The notes under the pieces are model-generated. The model saw nothing but the letters and a program-made list of their open reading frames with translations. It was not told the DNA's origin and did no database searches. A stretch of DNA of 50,034 bases, from the NCBI GenBank assembly GCA_028554645.1, contig JAQOOI010000024.1:1-50034 (forward strand). Reading direction: 5' to 3'. Source of the DNA: Omphalotus guepiniiformis. Lineage: Eukaryota > Basidiomycota > Agaricomycetes > Agaricales > Omphalotaceae. Positions 41,196 through 50,034 of the stretch are shown here, in pieces. The first letter of the stretch is position 1. Every line of letters starts with the position of its first letter. Made by a program: the position numbers and the translations under genes.

Positions 41196-43208
41196 ATGCC
41201 GCACAACCTTCGCTTCAAAATTCACCTTTCTCCAAATTCTTCCACTTCTCCTCACATCCCCCCTCCATCCTCCTCCTTCGCCACTCCCAATTCCCCACTC
41301 GTTAGGGCACCAACCACCCAAGCCAAAAAACGCCAACGAAACATGCCAACAACTCCAATCCACCCTTGGCACCTCAATCGTTCAAACACCCAACGATCCT
41401 CGGTATAACGCAGGAGCCACCGCATCATGGAACTTATTCAATACCGAATTCAGCCCGGCATGTATCGTCTTCCCGACGAATGCGAGTCATGTTCAGGGTG
41501 CTATGAAAGCGATATTTGATGGGGAACTTGATTATGCTGTTCAGGCTGGGGGACATAGTGCGATGAAGGGATGGAATAAGTGAGTAACTTCAAGAAGTGG
41601 TCTTCTTTACTCAAGTAGTGGCGCCCGCCGTGATGAGTACTAATCTTGTTTTATTTGGAAAGTGTCGATAATGGGATTTTAATTTCGTTTTCGGAGATGA
41701 AAGAGGTCACTTATAACGCTGAAAGTGATACTATCACATTACAACCTGGTATTCATTGGGAAGACGCCGTTGCCGGACTCGAGGAACACGGCCGTATCAG
41801 CAGGTCGGCGCTCGATTACAGGTGAGTCAATCAACCCCCCACCCATCCCACAATTCCCTTCATATCCTAACTAACAAAACCGCGCGGTTTCCTAGCGACG
41901 TAGGCACCGGATTCCTCCTCGGAGGCGGAAATAAGTTTTCCTCTCAGGTTCACAAGGCTACGGAGCAGGACTCTTACGTCGAACTAGACGTTGTTTCTAG
42001 TCAACGGAACACTCGTTACTGCGAGAAAGGATAACGAATATGCGGATTTGTTTAAGGCTTTGAAGGGGGGTGCGAATAGGTTTGGGATTGTTACGAGGTT
42101 TGAGGTTGAGGCTGTTCATACGGGGAGGGAGAGGAGGATAAGAGTTGGTATGGGGGTTCTATAACGGTGAGTGGAATCACTGGAATGTTAGGTTGAAGTG
42201 GCGTAACTAAAGGGCTGGTGATATGAAAAAGTACCCGATATCTTCAGCAAATGCGTTATTACAAGCAGTCGCTAATTTCCGCCTGCGAACCTCAAACGAT
42301 ACCAACGCAGGTTAGCTGCCGCATATCCGTCTTCTCATCCTCTTCATATACTAAAAAATTCACACACACACACACATAGAAACTCCTAACAACCTTCGGA
42401 CTACGTCGGCTACTACTACGGAATCTCCTACCTATTCTACAACAGTCTCCGACACCACACTCTTCAAACAAAACCTTTTCCGAATTCCTCTCAATCCCCT
42501 CCAACACAACCTCCCTCGGGGCCCTAAGCTACATCGACATATCACACATCCTCGACGCATCCACAAGATTCAAGTGGTACACGGGACAACTCTTCGCTGC
42601 AAGCGCACTCTCCGGCGAGTCCCCGATAGGTGATTACATCGAGTCCCTGAGGTTATGGACGAATTTACAGTACAACGTTCTCGGATGAACTGTATTTCTC
42701 TGTTATCACGTTTTCGCCTGTGACTCAAGGGCAGATTGATATTGGGAGAGAAAAAGGAGGGAATGTGATAGATTCGGATGTGGAGAGTAAGGGTGGGTAT
42801 ATAATAATGTTATGTTTCAAGTTGCGCTTCCGGAGGGTGTTGAGGCTATCTCGGAGGAAATGCAGGATGGGAGGATGTTTTATCTTGACAAGTGAGTACT
42901 GAGTACTGAGTTTTGGTTTTTTGGATGTTCATTTCTGATGGGGATTTTTGTCATGTGTACCTACGAGGTCGGATCTTCCTTATAACATCAACGAATGTGA
43001 TGCGACGTCAGAATGTGTTTGCGACGTTATGGAGGGTACGAGTTTCTGCAAGAGCCACGTATGCGAAGTATGATCCTACTGGGTATGTATATCTTTGGCT
43101 TCCCCCCTCTCGAAATATCGAACGCACTAACTAACTGGTTTCCTACTTGCGTTTCTTTTACACCCAGGCTTCAATTTGGCACATACGCAAGGACCGGTGG
43201 GGTTATAA
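41196..43208 (+). pseudogene. BBE-type FAD-linked oxidoreductase, multiply frameshifted
   Basis: The protein can be followed across changing frames. LGTSIVQTPNDPRYNAGATA and CIVFPTNASHVQGAMKAIF are followed by AVQAGGHSAMKGWNK (FAD domain; the His of GGHS is the usual covalent FAD anchor), then DNGILISFSEMKEVTYNAES, SDVGTGFLLGGG and VELDVV. LVNGTLVTARKDNEYADLF and FKALKGGANRFGIVTRFEV come next. Later parts are ANALLQAVANFRLRTSN, SYIDISHILDASTRFKWYTG, FSPVTQGQIDIGREKGGNVI, VMFQVALPEGVEAISEEMQD and, after a GT-AG intron at about 43084-43167, FNLAHTQGPVGL at the C-terminus. Such enzymes oxidise alcohols, sugars or alkaloid-like molecules with FAD and are often secreted in fungi. One-base insertions are evident near 41996 (extra T), and further shifts occur at about 41350, 42150 and 42480-42800. 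It is thus a recent but broken copy. Confidence 0.7.
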
Positions 43209-43375
43209 AAGGACGTGTATGTAAGGTACACTTATAGTATTTGACATTGAGGTAATGCACGAGAGGGGATTATACAGATGACAAGTAATAAATAAAAGAA
43301 TACACGCCGTATACACCAACATTAAAACTGTTCAGGATAAAACTGTTCGAGTCAAGCAATACTGTTTACTATCTT

Positions 43376-44040
43376 CAATCAAACGAGACGACCCGAAGTA
43401 GAATTTCTCTGCCCCTCCGACCCCGCCGATAACCGTTTTTCTTCTTCTGCACGTTGGCGATCTAAACGATTTTGAGCAATTCTCTAGAGTGTGCGTTGAA
43501 GAATCAAAGTAGGTGAGTACGATAGTTCTAATAGGATTATTGAGAGAACGCACAGCTTTCATTGATTCGATACTCTTGGATAATGTATCGAGTGTAACTT
43601 CGGACATCTCGCTAACCTATTAATTCATTCATTCAAACGATCCATCGTCAGATAAGTGTATTTGGGGGGGAGGGGTTAAAATTTATTAAACTCACAGTAT
43701 CTCCAACTTTGCCGTACTAACTTTCCATAAAACGCGCTTTCTCCTATGCCCACTGATCGAACCCAGGAGAGCTCTGCATCGACGTAGGACTTTGCTGCCT
43801 CCACGGAACCCCCGGGAACCCTGACGAACTTCCCGGAGTCTCAGGTTGTGTACCCTGAGCAAGTTTCTCTTCACCAGAACGATAATCCGAGGGGCCGCCG
43901 CTAGTATTGGCATTGCCAGTAGTTTGACTCTGCACACCGGAACGGTGACAACCCCAGGCGTGGCTCACGTCACGGTGGTTTGAGTACCATGTAGCGCTCC
44001 AGCACCGACGATGAACCACATTAGACGATGGCCGCACATT
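43376..44040 (-). pseudogene. Small Gly/Ser-rich coiled-coil protein relic
   Basis: On the minus strand, a start near 44040 (MCGHRLMWFIVGAGA) is followed in another frame by ATWYSNHRDVSHAWGCHRSG and a Gln/Ser/Pro-rich middle. A helical part follows, EKARFME ... YGKVGDT, spliced to VSEMSEVTLDTLSKSIESMK and then to RIAQNRLDRQRAEEEKRL and a stop at 43376. This is the layout of an agaricomycete family with an N-terminal hydrophobic helix and a C-terminal coiled coil; its function is unknown. Two TAG codons interrupt the frame around 43752 and 43722, and exon 1 needs a one-base shift, so it is a pseudogene. Confidence 0.5.
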
Positions 44041-44504
44041 TCGAGTCTTTTGTCAAAGAGGGGGTTAAAGCTAAAGCTTTAAAGAGTCGGGACGTTTGAG
44101 AGTCGAGAGTGAGAGAAAGGTAGGAAAGATTGCAATTGCAAGGAAGATATGTTATGGAGAGTTAGATCTTAGAGGTTAGAGGCCGGGATCATTTATATAG
44201 ATCCGAGCGGCGGCGCACGCAGCATTTGGGTACACGTCTTTGGTCGGCCCATTGACATCCTCCGCACTCGAGACGCGAGTGTATGCCAGATGCATGCGCA
44301 AGGAGCAGCCGGAAGGATGACGCGTGAAGCTCGGCATCATTCGGCACTGTCACGCTGACGCAACGTTTCCCCTATTTGTCGGCGCCTTCACGTCCATCAA
44401 CCCTAACCTCAGAACAAAGTCCCCAACTTTCTCCTCGATTCACGTCAAACCCCACCCTCACAAAACGCAAACGACAACTCAAACGAAAAACTGAAATGCA
44501 TCTC
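44041..44504. other. No gene supported
   Basis: 5' flank of the preceding relic. The plus strand holds a gagcggcggcgcacgcagc run near 44205. No coding signal seen. Confidence 0.4.
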
Positions 44505-44700
44505 TCTAACCGACGTATCCATGGATCATAGTTCAATCTCACCATCTTCCTCCTCGAGACGATTACAGTAAGCTTGATACGTATCGCAACGCTCATCCAT
44601 TTCCCTGTGGGCAGTATGCAGACGAGAACCCATATGTTGGCTTTTCGAATGAGAATGGAGCCTGAGGGATGGAAATGAGATGATGGGTGTTGTTACTTAT
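44505..44700 (-). pseudogene. Intronless PL14 lyase fragment
   Basis: The sequence matches the lyase gene at 34.36-34.61 kb on the same strand, including gagaacccata(t/c)gt and (c)gtatcgcaac(g/a)ctcatcca. Where the parent has its GC-AG intron, this copy reads straight through: gaggaagatggtgagattga corresponds to EEDGEIE without the 56 intron bases. It is short, has indels and stops, and cannot be functional. Confidence 0.6.
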
Positions 44701-46029
44701 TCAGCGGTCGAATGGGAATTACGCAGATGGGCGCGAGATAAACTATTGAAAGTGTGGTTGTTGGGCCTCATGCAAACCTTAGAAGTTACACATGTATCTC
44801 AATACTAAAACCTACAACTACCCAATTATTCCACCCCACCCCGTCCGTGGCCCTAACAAATAATACACTCAGCTTCAGGTTTTCTCAACCTCGCCTCCAA
44901 TCTCGCTTTTCAACCCTTCGTCTGATCAAATATACGAGCTTCCCCTATAAAACGAAAAGCGCACAAGTGCACAAATGAGTAAACACTCCAACGAAAACGA
45001 AACAGGGATTGCTTTATACGTACGCATGCTGAAGACTTGAACCTTGATTACTATCATCCAACGAAGCAACAATCTCTCTACACTGATGTGGGATGCCGAA
45101 ACGCATATGGTGGGATTAACTGACCATAGATTGGATTACGTATGATGATGGGAGACCTTGTACTCTCCTTCGACTCAGGAGGAACTCGAACCGGGATGAA
45201 GCTAGCGAATGTCCGATGGAAGAGCCTGGGGACGAGGGATTAGTGGTGGAAGCGTCTTGATATGACGATACCGTGAGGTCCCCCCCCCGCATCCATGTAG
45301 GTGGGCTATTCTCTAGTAGAGGATAGGGAGATACACCAAAGAACCTGATGAACGAGGTCCGACTCGTGTCTAGGTAGGTTTTCTGGCGTACCAAAACGCA
45401 AGTCTCACATACGACCTTTTAAAAATATAAACCCTCATATATCATGGAACTCGCGGGGGGGATGGGGCAAAAGCTCCACACAAAAAAGAAATAGCCGCAC
45501 CTCTAGCAAATAAACTCCAACCACAACCTCCCACTCACGATACCCTCATCCCTTTTCTGAAAATAATGGTTATCTTAAAATTCACAGCCAAAAGAACCTT
45601 CATCTCCTTTCAAATTCTCCACAAACACTTCATCCTGGACTCATCGTCGCTCCCAAGAAAACCATCTGGATCTGTCCCCGGTTTAGAGGTTGTGAGGAAT
45701 TCGGGTGAGAGTTCTTAATCGTTGGGAAAAAAATGCTGTGTACGAGGCCGGGACGGATTGTAACGGGGAGGCAGGCGCGTTCGTATGTCGGATATGTGTG
45801 GATGGTGTTAATGGTGCGGGAGAATGATAAGAGACAAGTGAGTTAAAATCACTTGATCTTGACACAGTCCCGAAATTTGGAAGGTGTGATTCGGAGTTGG
45901 GGGTGGTTGTGCTCCATCTCGTCCGGAATCAGTTGTGTTCTCCGGAGGATCGTTCGGATTGATGATAGCCCAATCTATAAAGGCGTTTATGACCCTCAAT
46001 AGACTTTTCCTGCAATTAAAGTCGATAGA
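44701..46029. other. No firm gene
   Basis: A minus-strand frame at 45394-45116 has protein-like composition (for example PTWMRGGDLTVSSYQDA) and may be a relic exon, but no partner exons or family could be found. Another minus-strand stretch at 45999-45850 (NPNDPPENTTDSGRDGAQPP) could belong to the relic to its right. A C-run lies at 45283-45290. Confidence 0.35.
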
Positions 46030-46610
46030 GAAAGTGAATATCCTTCACAAAGGCTTCTTGACAACTCTCTAAAATACTCCGCGATGCGGCTTTCCCAACA
46101 CCAGCACCATCACCAGGGACCCGGACGAAGTGTTAGCGCCATTGTTTGAAAACGCTAAACGAGATCACGTGATGGATACTCAATACCGTCGTGCGTACTT
46201 CTCGTGTTCGTACGTGAAGCGCCGAAACCGTAAACCACCGTAACCCCACAATGATGATGATGATGATGATGATGCGGGTGATGGTGCTTCTGCCTTTCTA
46301 CCTTTGTACGAGGAGGAGGAGGAGGAGGAATAAGAATTTGCAGGAATTCGGGGAATGTTGAATCGTTGGGGAAGTTATCGTAGATGTCGATGTCGATGTC
46401 GATGAAGGGGAAGGGTAAGCGCTGCCATTCGGATTCGACCTTCGTATCTCGAAAGATGACATTCGTACTAGCACTAGCAGCGCACTAGCACTAGCACTGA
46501 GTCCAGAAGCACCAGAACCAGCGCCCACCGAATATCTTTCATACGACGGAGGAGGCTTCAGAGGGGGTTGGAATCTCTCAGGTAAAGGTGTTTTGTCGAA
46601 TAATCATGGT
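46030..46610 (-). pseudogene. His- and Pro-rich coding relic
   Basis: On the minus strand, TPLPERFQPPLKPPPSYERY and SVGAGSGASGLSASASA run into a gctagt repeat. After it the coherent frame changes to NVIFRDTKVESEWQRLPFPF, DIDIDIYDNFPNDSTFPEFL and PPPPPPRTKVERQKHHH, followed by a run of histidines encoded by the (atg)n array at 46251-46275. The stop comes after SRDLV. The compositional coherence over two frames indicates a real gene in the past. Family unknown. Confidence 0.4.
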
Positions 46611-49600
46611 GAGGAAGGGAGGCCGCCCAAGGGGGTGGTTACGTGTACGTGTCAGGGTCGTATACGCAAGACGGCAGCAACGAACACTCGAGAGTCGAAG
46701 GAGGAGCCAGAGCAGGCAACAGGGCTGCACAGCCTATAACTGACCAATATCAATGAAGTCAGCTCACCACCGGCCCGGGAATCTACTCTGATCATTGAGC
46801 TCTCCGCCGGTTCCCTTTCGTCCAAATACCACCAACTGGTCCGTTGGCGTACCCCAGGGGACTATATTAAATCCCTTGGTGGATCGTGTTTGTTTCCTTT
46901 ATCTTTGTGCTAGGGCATACTGTTCGCCAGTGGAGGTCTTTAACGAGGCACAGTCTTTTTGATGAATGCAAAATATACATCCGAACCCGTCCCCTGAAAG
47001 CTTGGGCTTTCAAGCCAATTTTTGTGGAAAAATAACGCAACTTTGGGTGTTTTTTTGTGTTTTTTTTTGCTGGATCCTGGTTATGATTCGGTTTGTTTTT
47101 TCTTTCGTGTCGGTGGTGTTTGGGATGTGGATCTTTGGGTAGATACTTACATTGGTGTAAGTTTATTAATGATGATTCTAAATCGTTTGGATTGGAATGT
47201 GTTGTGTTCTGTTCTTATGTTGACGGCGTCCAAAGCAAAGTTATCTCCCTTTGTCGGCATTTAATTCTCGCATGCTTCCCTTCTCTTCCGCTCCGCCTCC
47301 TCGGTAGTGTATACCAGAGTCTACCCTTGAAATTGATAGCAAAAAATATGCATGGCTGCAATGCAGTGCCGATTGGACGATGAGGATGGAGCAGGATATG
47401 GTACATACACCGGGATGACGGCTATCTATGTTTGATTATATAAAATGGTCTTGGTGAAGCACGGAATAATGTCGTCCGTCTGCGTGGAAAACCAGTGTTC
47501 GCACTTCTCGGTGATGTTTGCCTGGCTCCACAGCATTTCATCTTCACAGAATTTGAATGAAATTAAAGGCGAAGGGAAAGACTTAATACACATTTAGATA
47601 TTACATTGGGACAGCGTCCTGACCTACTACTACGTGATTCAATAGGATTCGATTCTACAGGCTCTGTAACGAACGATATCAACCACGAAGAAGAAACATA
47701 CTCTCGGGAGCAGCTAATCTATAGGCTGTAACGACGCACTCGGCATTCGACGTACTTCACACAACAACATTCCTCCCCCTACCCCCCCACTTCCCGCTCC
47801 CGCTCCCCTGCGCTCGCACCGGACCCCCAAACGACCAAACCCCCTCGTCCTCCAACTCCCATCCTTCCTAACATCACACATACCTCAAATTTCCCCTCCT
47901 CATCCCTCTCCCCACCCCCATAAACCTCACATCCCAAACCACTACCACCTCGAACTCCCCACATCAAACTCCCCACTAAAAGCCTCTTCGGTAATCTTCT
48001 AAACCATGTGCTTTCGGCATTCGATGTTGTTCGCATTTTAAGGTTAAGTGTTAATTGAATTTCGGGTTGCTTCTGAGATATCTAGTGAGATTGGTGCGTT
48101 TGATGTTTGTGTTGATTATTGTATAGGATTCCGCCCTGTTTCGGTTAGTAGAGGGGGGAGTCTGTCGAAGGCTGTGGTCTCGGTGGGCTCGGGGGAATGG
48201 AGTAGAGCATGATGTTACTGTTGATAATTACTGTTCCCAAAAAGGATATTAGGATCAGATCAGGATACGCGTGCGCGTGGCTTACCCATTAGACGATTTC
48301 ATCGAAACCTTCGTAGGTCTATTTCTCAGCATTTTTTTGGGATTTTTTAACAACAACCATAGCACAACTGAAATCATTAGCATTGCTCGTAACGAGCTCA
48401 AGAGAAGCCTACTAACAACGAAAACGACCTTGAATTAGACCGACGTTGTTAGTTTTTAACCACTGCGCGTTTGTCGCGCGTACCGTATGGACTCAAAAAC
48501 GCCAAAAGCAAAACGCTAAAAACGTGCCCCCCCCCCCCCCAAAAAAACACAAAACGAAATACGCTGGTTAGCCCCCGTGGCGATTCACATTACGGTATTA
48601 ATCACATCACGCCCAATATCAATCAAAGGCATTCGCAGAACCCAAGAGAGATATATCTTAAACGAAACAAACACGAGCGATTGTTCCCAATCAAGTGTGT
48701 AAAACCCAGGCATATCGGTTTCGAAAAATTCCCCGATACGGTCAAACGAAGCGGCTCGTGGTGAAGTTGCGCGAGGGAAAGGGGAAAGAAACGATGACTT
48801 CGCATGGGAAGTTTTATTCGTGTGTTTTGAAGGGGAAAACGTTTCTGCTTGTTCTATTTGACCGATGTCTGCCGGGGGTCGTGATAGCGTGGGTTAAACT
48901 GGACCATTATAAAGAAAACACAGAAAATGGGGGTGGGTGGAAAACAAAAAGTACATACAAAAAACCCAACCAAAACACCACATTGAATTCCCCCCGCCTC
49001 CCCACCAACCTTCCTAACCTCACAAACCCTCACACACCCCGGCAACGTCGTCCTCACATGAAACCCTAACAACAAACAGACCCACTAACTTCATAATCCG
49101 CTAAAACTTTAAGATCATCCTTTACTAAAACGGACCAGCAGATTGTTAAAAAGATCGTTTTCGGATTGTAGAGGAAGTTACGAAGGACGCTACTGCGGTG
49201 TCGGAGTCGGAGTGGGCCCCATGCCTGGGCAGTGAGCGAGTCCAGTGGGAGTCGCGAGTGATGGTTAGGTTTGGCGGATTGACCATAGGAGGTTTTCGGC
49301 GCTTGTGCTGTTGAAAGAGGGAGGCATTGGGAGTAATCAAGTAGGCAGCAGGCAGTAGAGTGAGGGAAAGTCGGGAATGTCGCGTGGTGATTAAGGTTTA
49401 AAAGGTGAAGTGTACTGAAAAGAATTGTGACTGAAAGAAGTTGCCCACAGTATGGAATGGTGGCCGTGGCCATAATCTCCATCCGCCCTTAAATACTCGA
49501 AAATTCCATTGAAATTCAGATGTAATACTTTTTAACTAAAATGCATGAAAAGAATACAACTTCGCATCGTAGTCACTGAAGTGCAATTAGGACAGCACAG

Positions 49601-49861
49601 GGACAAGGCAAGGCGTGTGGTACGGCCTATGTAAAAAAAACGAGCGCTTATAGGAACGGTGTTAAATACCTGTGCCATGATGGGCTGTGTATACATGTGT
49701 TTGGGCGTCTAGCGAGGACTTGGTTTAGCCGCCTTCGTAAAAAATGCAATGACAAACAGAAAACCATTCTTCTCTTCTACTGACACAACCGCAGCCATAG
49801 CCCCTGCAATGGACGTTCCGACACCTCAACAACACCTCTACACCTCCCTTCCTGCGTACAA
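46611..49861. other. Unassigned region
   Basis: No frame shows a domain or a consistent exon series. The minus-strand frame at 48036-47779 (85 codons, Gly/Arg-rich) is the most protein-like but is unsupported. There is a homopolymer junction of about 15 C followed by 7 A at 48526-48547. The CT/CA-rich sequence at 47770-47950 and 48960-49040 is low complexity. Confidence 0.4.
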
Positions 49862-50034
49862 CTAAACCCATACAGCCACAACAGCTTCCTCTTCCACCTC
49901 AAACCTCACATTCCGTTTTCCCTGCTCTTGGCCCCGCGAATGCGAAGCATCGTCTCCGATTGTTGAAAAACCTCCTCGTGCCCCGTTACCTTTAAATACC
50001 CTTCGTACTTCTCCTTAATCGTAACATCTATCTC
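49862..50034 (-). CDS. 3' end of a gene running off the window (uncertain)
   Basis: On the minus strand the sequence enters at 50034. One frame ends in DASHSRGQEQGKRNVRFEVE followed by EEAVVAVWV and a stop at 49864-49862. An upstream frame reads EIDVTIKEKYEGYLKVTGHE. The two are not in phase without an intron between them. The charged, regular sequence looks like coding DNA, but with only 170 bases no family can be named. Confidence 0.3.

Noticed and set aside
48526..48547. C-run followed by A-run as possible assembly joint
   Set aside because: Long homopolymers occur elsewhere in the window, and nothing in the flanks shows a switch of content, so a joint cannot be claimed.

Overview
The window looks like an accessory, transposon-rich stretch of an agaricomycete (mushroom-forming basidiomycete) genome. 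The evidence is short GT-AG introns of about 45-65 bases, a DUF6593-type protein, a RasGAP of the fungal NF1/Ira type, a Doa10-type ubiquitin ligase fragment, Ty3/gypsy pol of the type found in mushrooms, and secreted carbohydrate-active enzymes. I saw no rRNA, tRNA or CRISPR. All family names come from reading translated exons by eye; no database search was run.

Region 1 (1-17.6 kb) is a patchwork of mostly broken cellular genes: a WD40 protein relic, a Ser/Ala-repeat stretch, a two-RRM Mei2-like RNA-binding gene, a proline-rich single-pass membrane protein, a protein-kinase-like relic, an intact three-exon RING gene (minus strand), a RasGAP relic joined directly to a piece of a Doa10/SSM4 ligase, and an unrecognised minus-strand gene. 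Four copies of a short three-hairpin repeat lie upstream of genes here, each oriented toward the gene it precedes.

Region 2 (18.5-25.2 kb) is the 3' part of a Ty3/gypsy retrotransposon. The pol C-terminus runs on the plus strand. Behind it, on the minus strand and before the polypurine tract and the LTR start, are two intact six-exon genes (354 and 547 aa). This is the most unusual arrangement in the window. A 5'-truncated non-LTR retrotransposon with an open reverse transcriptase frame follows (25.3-28.3 kb).

Region 3 (28.9-34.0 kb) is a large imperfect inverted repeat. Its arms carry internal duplications and enclose an AT-rich core of about 2 kb with one intact four-exon coiled-coil gene.

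Region 4 (34.2-44.7 kb) holds enzymes for plant cell-wall or polysaccharide breakdown and oxidation: an intact PL14-type polysaccharide lyase with a GC-AG intron, a pectin methylesterase with one damaged splice site, a DUF6593 gene with a frameshift, a BBE-type FAD oxidoreductase with several frameshifts, a small relic with in-frame stops, and an intronless fragment of the PL14 gene.

Region 5 (44.7-50 kb) is mostly unassigned, with one decayed His-rich coding stretch and the 3' end of a gene leaving the window. Throughout, genes linked to mobile or repeat structures are intact, while many ordinary cellular genes are broken.
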